Shown here in pieces: positions 42,132 to 50,294 of a stretch of DNA of 57,138 nt. Both the position numbers and the translations under genes were made by a program. The DNA is taken from assembly GCA_910588505.1 (NCBI GenBank), contig CAJUPQ010000014.1:1-57138 (forward strand), written 5' to 3'. The notes beneath the pieces are model-generated. The model did not search any database and was not told the origin of the DNA. It saw only the letters and a program-made list of their open reading frames with translations. Each line of letters starts with the position of its first letter. Position 1 is the first letter of the stretch. This DNA comes from an uncultured Hungatella sp. GTDB lineage: Bacteria; Bacillota; Clostridia; Lachnospirales; Lachnospiraceae.

Positions 42132-43397
42132 ATGTCCCAATACAAAGAACTCATCCGACAATTTGACAAGATCCGCTCTTATGTCCGGGATTTCTACATC
42201 TACGGCTTCAAGACCCGTGAGGATTTCAGGGAAAAGAGCGGCAGAACCTATGACAATCAGCGCCGCCGCATGGAGAGCTGGTTTGGAGACTACATCCGCT
42301 TTGACCAGAGCGGCCATAAAAAGTCCGTATTTCTCACCCTGGACTCCGGCCGCATGGCGGTCAATCCCCTGTACCAGGCATGGAAGTCCAAAACCTTCAC
42401 GGACAATGACATCACCCTGCGTTTTCTCCTGTCCGACCTTCTCGCTGACGGACAGCCTCAGAGCCTGGAACAGATCGCCGACGGGCTCCAGGAAAGGTAT
42501 CGCTGCCTTTGGGACACCCAGACCATCCGGCGCAAACTGTCCCTCTGGGAGAAGGAGGGTTTTATCACAAAGGAAAAGCAGGGAAAGCAGTATCTCTACC
42601 GCAAAGCTCTCCCCCTGGCCCGCACCCGCCCGTCCCTGTTTCCCGCCCTGACCATGGCGGTCAGCTTCTTCCAGGGTATCGCCCCCTTTGGCTTTGTAGG
42701 CAGCACCATCCTGGATTTCTGGAACGAAACAAATACATACTTCCGTTTCCGCAGCGATTACCTGATACACACCCTGGAGGATGAAATCCTCCTTCCCATT
42801 CTTGGCGCTATAGAGGGAAAGCAGAAAATCCTCCTGACAGTGAAAAGCACTAAGACCCGCCGCACGGACACCCTGACCGTCTCCCCCTTAAAGCTCCTCA
42901 CCAGCACCCACACAGGCCGCCGGTATGTGTGCGTCAGACAGGAGCGTCCCTGCCGCCTCACCTCCATCCGCCTAGACTCCGTCCAAAATGTGCAGGTTCT
43001 CCAAACCGATGAGGACTGGGATACTCATATGGAAGACCTGCAGGCCGCCCTCCCCTATATGTGGGGCGTATCTTTCGGGGGAGCCGGGAAGCAGGAGCCG
43101 GAACGGGTGTCCATGGAGATTGAATTGGATGAGATTGAGGAGGAGTTTATCCTGACCCGCCTGAGCCGGGAGGGACGGGGCGGCGCCTTAAAACGCCTGG
43201 AGCCGGGGGTGTATGAGTACAGCCGCCTGTGTCTGGACTCCACGGAACTTCTGCCCTGGGTCAAAAGCTTTACCGGCAGGATCCGCTCCTTTCACTGTAC
43301 CAACGCAGCTGTGGAAAAACGGTTCTGGGATGATATGGAAATGATGGAAAATTACTATTTACAGACAGGAGAAATCGCGAACCATGAACAAAACTGA
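42132..43397 (+). CDS. WYL domain transcriptional regulator (first of pair)
   Basis: A 421-residue protein. The N-terminus (MSQYKELIRQFDKIRSYVRDFYIYG) leads into a DNA-binding region with two helix-turn-helix-like parts (RFLLSDLLADGQPQSLEQIADGL and TQTIRRKLSLWEKEGFI). The middle and C-terminus (about 240-390) carry a WYL domain (LLTVKSTKTRRTDTLTVSPLKLL) and its WCX extension. WYL domains bind nucleic acid or nucleotide ligands, and such proteins often control DNA-damage or phage-defence genes. The stop overlaps the start of a second WYL gene by 14 bases. Targets unknown. Confidence 0.85.
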   Translation: MSQYKELIRQFDKIRSYVRDFYIYGFKTREDFREKSGRTYDNQRRRMESWFGDYIRFDQSGHKKSVFLTLDSGRMAVNPLYQAWKSKTFTDNDITLRFLLSDLLADGQPQSLEQIADGLQERYRCLWDTQTIRRKLSLWEKEGFITKEKQGKQYLYRKALPLARTRPSLFPALTMAVSFFQGIAPFGFVGSTILDFWNETNTYFRFRSDYLIHTLEDEILLPILGAIEGKQKILLTVKSTKTRRTDTLTVSPLKLLTSTHTGRRYVCVRQERPCRLTSIRLDSVQNVQVLQTDEDWDTHMEDLQAALPYMWGVSFGGAGKQEPERVSMEIELDEIEEEFILTRLSREGRGGALKRLEPGVYEYSRLCLDSTELLPWVKSFTGRIRSFHCTNAAVEKRFWDDMEMMENYYLQTGEIANHEQN

Positions 43398-44418
43398 TCT
43401 CCCCCTTTTTTCGGAGTTCTACACCTGTTACTACCAGGTAGTGGCTAAAATCCTCCATGAGGCTGCCCTCCAGCCTCTCACCCGCAGCCGGCTCGAAACT
43501 CTGGCCCGGACTTATGGCTATGATGAGAGCGCCTTAGCTATCGTCCCCCGGCTCCTTCAGGGGGACTGGCCCTTTCTGCGCCGGGAGAATACCTCTCCCC
43601 CCGCATACTCCTGTGCCTTAAAAAATCCCGTCTTTCCCCAGTCCCTGACAAAATTGCAAAAATCCTGGCTGAAGGCGCTGACAGCCGACCCCCGCATCCG
43701 CCTGTTCTTCACCGATGAGCAGCTAACGGAGCTGGAGGACTTCCTGGCTGACACTGACCCTCTTTTTCGCCTGTCAGACTTCTGCCTTTTCGACCAGTAC
43801 AGGGACCATGACCCCTTTTCGTCGGTCATGTACCGCCGGCACATACACACCATCCTTAAGGCCATGGGAGAAAGGCGTTTTCTGTCCGTGGACTATCGGT
43901 CCCGGAAAGACCGCGTCCTGTCCCGCACCTGGCTTCCCTGCCGCTTAGAGTATGGACAGCGGGACGGCAAATTCCGCCTCTTTGCCATGCAGCTTACCAA
44001 AACCGGCAGACAGCGGATGGACATCCTGAACGCGGCCAGGATCCTGTCCGTAAAAAAGACGGATTCCGTCTTCCCCTTCCAGGTTGACGTGGACCAATTT
44101 CTGGACCGCGCCCTGTGTCCCCAGCCTCTCATTTTAGAGATCACCACCAAACGCAATGCCCTGGAGCGGGCCCTGCTCCACTTCTCCTGCTATCAGAAAA
44201 AAGTGGAGCGTGTGAAAGACTCCAACACCTACCGCTGCACCATCTACTATGACAAGCGATGGGAGACCGAACTGCTGATCCAGGTGCTGTCCTTCGGTCC
44301 GGTGATCAAGGTCCTTGGACCGGAATCTTTTCTTGAACAGGTACGGGAGCGGGTCGAAAAACAGGCCCTTCTTGCAAAGAAAAGACATGGACAGGGACGG
44401 CCGCCTGTGGTATGCTGA
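43384..44418 (+). CDS. WYL domain protein (second of pair)
   Basis: A 344-residue WYL-family protein. SVDYRSRKDRVLSRTWLPCRLEYGQRDGKFRLFAMQL (about 165-200) is the WYL domain in diverged form, followed by a WCX-like C-terminal domain. The N-terminal 100 residues are helical and may bind DNA weakly; a classic HTH is less clear than in its partner. It overlaps the upstream WYL gene by 14 bases and precedes a HAD phosphatase gene by 26 bases, so all three are likely co-transcribed. The pair may act as a heteromeric regulator; that is inference. Confidence 0.82.
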   Translation: MNKTDLPLFSEFYTCYYQVVAKILHEAALQPLTRSRLETLARTYGYDESALAIVPRLLQGDWPFLRRENTSPPAYSCALKNPVFPQSLTKLQKSWLKALTADPRIRLFFTDEQLTELEDFLADTDPLFRLSDFCLFDQYRDHDPFSSVMYRRHIHTILKAMGERRFLSVDYRSRKDRVLSRTWLPCRLEYGQRDGKFRLFAMQLTKTGRQRMDILNAARILSVKKTDSVFPFQVDVDQFLDRALCPQPLILEITTKRNALERALLHFSCYQKKVERVKDSNTYRCTIYYDKRWETELLIQVLSFGPVIKVLGPESFLEQVRERVEKQALLAKKRHGQGRPPVVC

Positions 44419-44444
44419 TTCCTGCATAACAGAAAGGAGTTTTT

Positions 44445-45248
44445 ATGATAAAAGCCATCTTCTTTGATATTGACGGAACTTTGAGAGATTTCACGGAAAA
44501 AGGTATCCGCCCGGGAACCCGCAAGGCCATAGAACTGGCCGAAAACCACGGCATCCGCTGTTTCATCGCCACAGGCAGGCACCTTCTGGAGATTCAGGAG
44601 GAAAATCTCCTGGACGACCTTGTTTTTGACGGCTACGTACTTCTCAACGGAAGTCTCTGCCTGGACCGCCACGGCAATATCCTGTATGAAAACCCTATCC
44701 CCCTCCCCCAGAAGCAGGCCATGCTTTCCCTGTCCCAGGAGATGGGGTTTGCCCTTATCTTCATGGAAAAAGACGCCATGTATGTAAACCGCGTCACCCC
44801 GCAGCTTGAGAAAGTTCAGGCCCAGATCGGCACCGCCGTTCCCCCTGTGGAACCTTACATGGAGCGGGGGCTGTCCCGGCCTGTGTACCAGATGATCCCC
44901 TACACCGACGGGCTGTCCCACGACTTTCTGGCTGCCCGCCTGCCCATGTGCGACATCACCCTGTGGCACGACGGCGGGGCCTACGACATCACCCCAAAAG
45001 GCGGCAGCAAACAGCTGGGCATTGAAAAGGTCATCGAGCGCTATGGGTTTGCCCGGGAGGAGATCGCGGCCATCGGCGACGGGTTCAACGACATTCCCAT
45101 GATCCGCTACGCAGGGGTGGGGATCGCCATGGGCAACGGCAATGACCAGGTGAAAGCCGCCGCCGATTTTGTCACGGATCCCATTGACAGGGACGGGCTT
45201 TTGCGTGCGGTGGAGTATCTGGTACAGCGTTGCACTAGCGGGAAATGA
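44445..45248 (+). CDS. Cof-type HAD family phosphatase
   Basis: A 267-residue HAD subfamily IIB hydrolase. KAIFFDIDGTLRDF at the N-terminus holds the nucleophile Asp; FIATGRHLLE the Thr motif; GGSKQLGIEKVIERYG the Lys motif, and AIGDGFNDIPMIRYAGVGIAMGN the acidic motif. Cof phosphatases act on sugar phosphates, pyridoxal phosphate or nucleotides. AGGAG lies before the ATG. The last codons (VQRCTSGK) coincide with a 13-base match to the end of the foldback element at 18069, so the natural C-terminus may have been altered. Confidence 0.92.
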   Translation: MIKAIFFDIDGTLRDFTEKGIRPGTRKAIELAENHGIRCFIATGRHLLEIQEENLLDDLVFDGYVLLNGSLCLDRHGNILYENPIPLPQKQAMLSLSQEMGFALIFMEKDAMYVNRVTPQLEKVQAQIGTAVPPVEPYMERGLSRPVYQMIPYTDGLSHDFLAARLPMCDITLWHDGGAYDITPKGGSKQLGIEKVIERYGFAREEIAAIGDGFNDIPMIRYAGVGIAMGNGNDQVKAAADFVTDPIDRDGLLRAVEYLVQRCTSGK

Positions 45249-45259
45249 TACGTCCCATT

Positions 45260-46396
45260 TTATTCCCCTGCCCTGTTAAACAGGGAGCCCAAAAGTCCCT
45301 CCACCTTGTCCCGCTCTCTCAGCATGGAGATCCACCGTCCGGGAATCCCCTGTATCCCATACAGGATTCCCGAAAGTCCGCCCAGCACGCAGGCTGTGTT
45401 ATCCGTATCATTTCCCAGCAAAACAGCCCGCTTTACCCCGTCCTCATAGCTGTCCGCCTCCATGAGTATCATAAACGCGCTGCGCATACAGTCCACCACA
45501 TACCCTGTCCCCTGGCCTTGCCAGGGCAGATCCGGCCGTACGCTCCACTCCAGCGACCTTTTATACTCCGGCATATCCTCATAGATCCGCCGAAGGTCTG
45601 CCACCCCTCTCCCCACAGCCTGGCGGGCATCCAGGCCGTCCATCAGTCTGCTGGCCACAAGGCAGTACAGGGCGCAGCATACCTGATTGCAGATATTCCC
45701 ATGGGTAATAAGACATTGCCTGTGGGCATCCAGAACCAGCTGCCTGTCCCGATCCCTGCTGCCGCTGCCGCTGTCGCCGCTTGCCCTATCCCTGCTGCCC
45801 TGGGCCTGCCCCCTATCTTGCCCCTCATCACTTCCACATGCCAGGCTCTCACGATCTTCCCCACCACGGCAAAGATTATGCCACAGCACCAGAGGCAAAA
45901 CCCGCATCAGCGCCCCATTTCCCTTACCTTCCGGTTTCAGAAATCCACATTCTTCCGGGCAACCCCCCTTTTTATAGGCGTTCAGGGCATTGGCCGTCTG
46001 AATTCCCACATCAAACACCTTCCCGTCCACCGCCCACACGCCGTCCTCATACCAGGACGACACGCTCTCCGAAAAATCCTTCAGGGAAAACCTGCCCGCC
46101 CTAAGCAGGCTGTCAAGCAGACAGAGGGCCTGGGCTCCGTCGTCCGACCAGGTTCCCGCCTCCACATCTTTGTAAGTCTTCTGAAAGCCCGCCGGAGGGA
46201 CCATCTCAATTTCCTCATACCCCGGCAGCTCATCCGCCCTGTAAAACTCATAGGGAACCCCAAAAGCGTCACCGATCAGCCTCCCGCTGGTCCCGTAAAA
46301 AAGAAAGCCTCCCCGTCTCTCCCGGTTCAGCTTTCTTTTTCCATATATCCCTATTCCACTGTCATCCAGCTCATCCCAGCTTCCAGATATCCTCAT
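45260..46396 (-). CDS. ADP-ribosylglycohydrolase family protein with low-complexity insert
   Basis: A 378-residue ADP-ribosyl hydrolase-like protein. RLIGDAFGVPYEF at about 39-51, TWSDDGAQALCLLDSLL at about 82-98 and GNDTDNTACVLGGLSG at about 330-345 give the metal-binding Asp clusters of the DraG/ARH fold. The enzyme may remove ADP-ribose from proteins or small molecules. An insert of about 45 residues rich in Asp, Arg, Ser and Gly (RDRASGDSGSGSRDRDRQ) breaks the domain near residues 180-220. The ATG at 46396 overlaps the end of the phosphorylase gene by 26 bases, so translation may be coupled; no ribosome binding site is clear. Confidence 0.85.
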   Translation of the reverse strand: MRISGSWDELDDSGIGIYGKRKLNRERRGGFLFYGTSGRLIGDAFGVPYEFYRADELPGYEEIEMVPPAGFQKTYKDVEAGTWSDDGAQALCLLDSLLRAGRFSLKDFSESVSSWYEDGVWAVDGKVFDVGIQTANALNAYKKGGCPEECGFLKPEGKGNGALMRVLPLVLWHNLCRGGEDRESLACGSDEGQDRGQAQGSRDRASGDSGSGSRDRDRQLVLDAHRQCLITHGNICNQVCCALYCLVASRLMDGLDARQAVGRGVADLRRIYEDMPEYKRSLEWSVRPDLPWQGQGTGYVVDCMRSAFMILMEADSYEDGVKRAVLLGNDTDNTACVLGGLSGILYGIQGIPGRWISMLRERDKVEGLLGSLFNRAGE

Positions 46397-48659
46397 TGTA
46401 CTGCCTGATAGTCCTGTCAGAGGAGAAGAACCCGGCCTTGCTGATGTTCACAAGCATCTTCCGCATCCAGGCGTCCCGATCCTCAAAGTCCGCGTAAGCC
46501 TGCTCCTTCACCCTCACATAGTCCTCAAAATCCAGGAGGGTCATAAACCAGTCCTTATTGAGAATCTCTCCCGCCAGCCTTTCCAGATTCTCCTTCTGTC
46601 CGATCTTCATCAGTTCAGGACCTGTGATAAAGTCCACGGCAGCCTTAATATCCTCATTCTTCTCATAGTACTCCCGGGAGCGGTAATCCTTATCGTTATA
46701 ATGCGCGATCACCGTGTCGCTGTGTTCCCCGAAGATGTAGATATTGTCCTTGCCCACCAGATCGGCGATCTCCACATTGGCACCGTCCATGGTGCCCAGG
46801 GTCACGGCTCCGTTTAACATAAACTTCATGTTTCCGGTGCCGCTGGCCTCCTTGGAAGCCAGGGAGATCTGCTCCGAAATATCGCAGGCCGGGATCAGTT
46901 TCTCCGCCAGGGTCACATTGTAGTTCTCCACCATGACCACTTTCAGGTAAGGACTCACATCTGGGTCGCTGTTTACCAGCTGCTGCAGGCACAGGATCAG
47001 ATGGATGATGTCCTTGGCGATCACATAGGCCGGAGCCGCCTTTGCCCCGAACATAATGGTGATGGGCCTCTTCGGCAGTTTCCCGCCCTTGATCTCCAGA
47101 TACTTGTGGATCACATACAGGGCGTTCATCTGCTGCCTCTTGTACTCATGAAGCCTTTTTACCTGGATATCCAGGATGGAGTGATCGTCGATCTCAATGC
47201 CCTGGGTCCGCAGAAGATAGTCTTTCAGGAGCTTCTTGTTCTCATGTTTGATGGCCTGAACCTGCCGCAAAGCCTCCTCATCGTCCACAAGGCTCCCCAG
47301 CTTCTCAAGTTCCATGGCATCCAGCTTATACCCGTTGCCGATCCTGGAGGTAATCCAGTCCGCCAGCAGATGGTTGCAGTGGAGAAGCCACCGCCTGAAA
47401 GTGATGCCGTTGGTCTTATTGTTAAATTTCTCCGGATAGATCTCATAGAATTTGTTCAGCTCATTCTTCTTTAAGATCTTCGTGTGCAGATCAGCCACTC
47501 CGTTGACGCTGAATCCATAATGGATGTCAATGTGAGCCATGCGCACATTGTCATCAGGGTCAATGACTGAAAGGCTGTTGTCAACATCTTTTCCGTGATC
47601 CTTCTGCCACTTCTCCACCTTCCGTCTGGCTCTGCTGTCCAGGATCTCAATGATCGGCACCAGCTGGGGAACTACCTTCTTCAGATAGCGGATGGGCCAT
47701 TTCTCCAGAGCCTCCGCCAGAATGGTGTGGTTGGTGTAGGCGCAGGTCCTTGACACGATGTCAATGGCCTCGTCCATGTCAATGCCCTTCCCCATAAGAA
47801 GCCGGATCAGCTCCGGGATCACCATGGTGGGGTGGGTGTCATTGATCTGGATCACCGCGTACTCCGGAAGGTCGTGGAGATTGCACCCCTTTGCCATGCA
47901 CTCATCCAGAATATACTGAGCCCCGTTGCTGACCATAAAATACTGCTGGAAGATCCGCAGCAGATGTCCCTTCTCGTCGCTGTCGTCCGGGTACAAAAAC
48001 AGGGTCAGATTTCTCTCAATATCTTCCTTGTCAAAGGAGATCCCGTCTGTCACGATCCCCTCGTCCACCGTATCAATATCAAACAGATGGAGCTGGTTAG
48101 TGCGGTTGCGGTAACCGGTCACCGCGATATCGTACAGGCAGGAGTGTACGGTCAGATTGCCGAACTTCACCGGATAGCTCACATCCCTGCGGGTCAGCCA
48201 ACTGTGCTCCTCGATCCACGGGTTTACGGTCTCCTTCTGCAGATTGTTCTCAAACTCCTGCTTAAACAACCCCAGGTGATAGTTCAGTCCGATGCCGTCC
48301 CCGTTCAGCCCCAGAGTGGCGATGGAGTCCAGAAAACACGCCGCCAGGCGCCCCAGGCCTCCGTTTCCAAGGGACGGCTCCGGCTCCGCCTCCTCAATCT
48401 GGGCCAGATGCTTTCCGGCCTCCTCCAGCTCCTGCTTCACCTGGTCATACATCCCCAGATTGATCAGGTTGTTGGACAACAGTTTCCCGATCAGGAACTC
48501 TGCCGAGATGTAGTACAACTTCTTCTTTCCCTGGCCGCTCTCCTTCTCCTTCGCCGCCTTCTGGGTCATGTCCAGAAGCGCGTCATACAGCTGCCGGTCC
48601 GTACACTGGCTGACATCCTTATTGTATAATTCCTTCACATACTCTTTTACTGAAACCAT
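46371..48659 (-). CDS. glgP: Glycogen/alpha-glucan phosphorylase
   Basis: A 762-residue GT35 phosphorylase, a little shorter than the 800-840 residues common in the family. KKLYYISAEFLIGKLLSNNL, PSLGNGGLGRLAACFLDS and VIQINDTHPTMVIPELIR are N-terminal motifs. The PLP Lys is in SLASKEASGTGNMKFMLNGA near 565, with TLGTMDGANVEI after it. It splits alpha-1,4-glucan with phosphate to release glucose 1-phosphate. Ends 26 bases inside the start of the ADP-ribosylglycohydrolase. Divergent from the AraC regulator gene, which may control it. The N-terminal allosteric region seems reduced. Confidence 0.95.
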   Translation of the reverse strand: MVSVKEYVKELYNKDVSQCTDRQLYDALLDMTQKAAKEKESGQGKKKLYYISAEFLIGKLLSNNLINLGMYDQVKQELEEAGKHLAQIEEAEPEPSLGNGGLGRLAACFLDSIATLGLNGDGIGLNYHLGLFKQEFENNLQKETVNPWIEEHSWLTRRDVSYPVKFGNLTVHSCLYDIAVTGYRNRTNQLHLFDIDTVDEGIVTDGISFDKEDIERNLTLFLYPDDSDEKGHLLRIFQQYFMVSNGAQYILDECMAKGCNLHDLPEYAVIQINDTHPTMVIPELIRLLMGKGIDMDEAIDIVSRTCAYTNHTILAEALEKWPIRYLKKVVPQLVPIIEILDSRARRKVEKWQKDHGKDVDNSLSVIDPDDNVRMAHIDIHYGFSVNGVADLHTKILKKNELNKFYEIYPEKFNNKTNGITFRRWLLHCNHLLADWITSRIGNGYKLDAMELEKLGSLVDDEEALRQVQAIKHENKKLLKDYLLRTQGIEIDDHSILDIQVKRLHEYKRQQMNALYVIHKYLEIKGGKLPKRPITIMFGAKAAPAYVIAKDIIHLILCLQQLVNSDPDVSPYLKVVMVENYNVTLAEKLIPACDISEQISLASKEASGTGNMKFMLNGAVTLGTMDGANVEIADLVGKDNIYIFGEHSDTVIAHYNDKDYRSREYYEKNEDIKAAVDFITGPELMKIGQKENLERLAGEILNKDWFMTLLDFEDYVRVKEQAYADFEDRDAWMRKMLVNISKAGFFSSDRTIRQYNEDIWKLG

Positions 48660-48847
48660 AGATAACTCCTTTTTTATAAATTCGTTTTCTGTTTGCGAAT
48701 ACTGCTTTTGCCCTCTAGATCAATAATAGTATGCTAAGTATACGCTTAAGTTTACGCTTTTTTCTTGTCATATCATAGCAAAATATGGTACAATCCTATC
48801 AATTATATAAAAACCCATCCGGAAAATCCCAGAAAAATGAGGTATTT

Positions 48848-49729
48848 ATGAAGATTAATGAATACGAATACTATCAAGAGAAGCGAATCCACACCAGCTC
48901 CTCCTTCCCCTATGTCACCTACCCCTGCTCCATTCCTTTGGACCGTTCAAAGGTCCCCCTCCACTGGCACGATGATATGGAACTGGTGTATGTGAAGAAG
49001 GGAAACGGCATGGTCACTGTGGATTTTATCACCTATAAGGTAAGCGCCGGGGATATCGTGGTCATACTCCCCGGCCAGCTCCACTCCATTGAACAGCAGA
49101 TGGATCTGTCCATGGAATACGAAAATATTATCTTTCACCTGGACATGCTGTTTCCCCGCCGGGAAGATCTGTGTGTCAACCAGTATTTCCTCCCTCTGCT
49201 GCAGCGCCAGGTGGAGATCCCTGTGTTCCTGTGCCGGAATATGGAGTTCTACGAAGCCGCCGCTTCCTGCTTAGACCAGGCGGACAGGCTGTGCGATACG
49301 CGCCCTCCTGCCTATGAGCTGTCGGTGAAGGCTCAGCTTTTTCAGTTCTTCTTCGTCCTGTTCTCCCACGCCGTGGCAGTCCCCCAGCCGACCGCCCCGG
49401 CCAAAAACAGATCCCTGGACAAGGCCAAGCTGATCTTCAAGTACATTGAGATCCACTACGCGGAAAATCTGACCATAAAAGAGATGGCCGAAACCTGCGG
49501 GTTCAGCCAGTCCCATTTTATGAAATTTTTCAAAGCTTCCTTCGGCACCTCCTTTGTGTCCTACTTAAAAGAGTACCGCCTGACAAAGGCCGCCCGGCTT
49601 TTAGTGTCCTCCTCAGGCTCCGTCCTGACCATCGCCCAGGAGACAGGGTTTGACAACCTGTCATATTTTAACAGGAGCTTTAAGGAGATGTACGGGGTAA
49701 CGCCAAGGCAGTTTCGGGAAGGGGTATGA
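48848..49729 (+). CDS. AraC family transcriptional regulator
   Basis: A 293-residue regulator. The N-terminal cupin (HWHDDMELVYVKKGNG, AGDIVVILPGQLHSIE) senses a small ligand. The C-terminal 100 residues hold two HTH motifs (NLTIKEMAETCGFSQSHFMKFFK and VLTIAQETGFDNLSYFNRSFKEMYGVTPRQFR). The ATG at 48848 follows GAGG; the frame also extends to 48785 without support. Regulators of this kind usually activate sugar genes; the divergent glycogen phosphorylase is the closest candidate target. The 188-base gap between them holds TATAC/GTATAC repeats around 48730-48750. Confidence 0.88.
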   Translation: MKINEYEYYQEKRIHTSSSFPYVTYPCSIPLDRSKVPLHWHDDMELVYVKKGNGMVTVDFITYKVSAGDIVVILPGQLHSIEQQMDLSMEYENIIFHLDMLFPRREDLCVNQYFLPLLQRQVEIPVFLCRNMEFYEAAASCLDQADRLCDTRPPAYELSVKAQLFQFFFVLFSHAVAVPQPTAPAKNRSLDKAKLIFKYIEIHYAENLTIKEMAETCGFSQSHFMKFFKASFGTSFVSYLKEYRLTKAARLLVSSSGSVLTIAQETGFDNLSYFNRSFKEMYGVTPRQFREGV

Positions 49730-49773
49730 GGTTTGTCCTATTTATTAAATTTACAGAAACTCATTGTCCGGCG

Positions 49774-49802
49774 TTAACATCCCTCTGACTCCGCCTTATA
49801 AT
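49774..49802 (+). promoter_or_regulatory. Promoter of the small RNA candidate
   Basis: TTAACA (49774-49779) and TATAAT (49797-49802) with a 17-base spacer, 45 bases after the AraC gene stop and with no gene downstream. Confidence 0.7.
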
Positions 49803-49808
49803 AAACAC

Positions 49809-49897
49809 ATAGCAGTGATGCTAAAAAGCGGTGTACCCTACCAGTAAGTGGGAGCTAAAAAAGTTTGGCTGAACCTCCAAAGTTCAGCCTTTTTATT
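49809..49897 (+). ncRNA. Small RNA candidate (about 89 nt)
   Basis: The transcript predicted from the promoter at 49774-49802 contains AGCA-GTGA-TGCT (49811-49822), a GNRA-capped stem. A purine-rich linker with repeated GCTAAAAA (starting near 49819 and 49854) flanks a CCCTACC/GTGGG hairpin. It ends with a perfect 8-bp terminator stem (GGCTGAAC 49867-49874, GTTCAGCC 49882-49889) followed by TTTTTATT. No start codon with ribosome binding site lies inside. It is not a riboswitch class I recognise and no gene follows in the same direction for 400 bases. Confidence 0.55.
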
Positions 49898-50094
49898 TAA
49901 AGGAGTATCCTATATGAATTAACTCCGTACTTTAAAATCACATCCATCCCGTCCTGCTTAAGCCTTGTCTCATACCCCTTATCCTCAATCTGGCGAAGCG
50001 CCCCCCGGCACCCGGTCTCCAGACTGGAATCGTCGGGATACTTCACTCCATCTCCTCTCCCCCCAATTTTACCATCCGCCATATCAAATGGCAA
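49897..50094 (-). pseudogene. C-terminal remnant of an AAA-ATPase-like/PD-(D/E)XK protein
   Basis: A 65-codon frame ends with LETGCRGALRQIEDKGYETR and LKQDGMDVILKYGVNSYRILL. This is the characteristic end of the large clostridial/bacteroidal proteins with an AAA-ATPase-like N-terminal and a PD-(D/E)XK nuclease-like C-terminal domain (ALKQIEEKKYA and GISF.. end). The other 450 or more residues are missing. The rest of 49730-50294 holds the small RNA unit and AT-rich DNA. Confidence 0.6.
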
Positions 50095-50294
50095 GGGTTC
50101 CCACAGGCCCCACCCTCATAAACTCATACCTGTAGGATCTGCTCCTTTCGTTGCGTACCTTCTTGATTTTACCTCCTTTCTCTGATACAATCATAAAAAA
50201 TACATAGATGCGCGCTTCGGTCGGATCTGGCCTCCCATAAGCAGACGCCGCCAAGTATCCCATCGCCTATAAAACACAGAAAGAAGGAATCCCC

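Noticed and set aside
41740..42651. A 303-codon plus-strand reading frame containing VGFEPT
   Set aside because: VGFEPT is the familiar false translation across the reverse complement of a tRNA T-arm. The frame spans the structured RNA element and then runs out of frame through the WYL gene.
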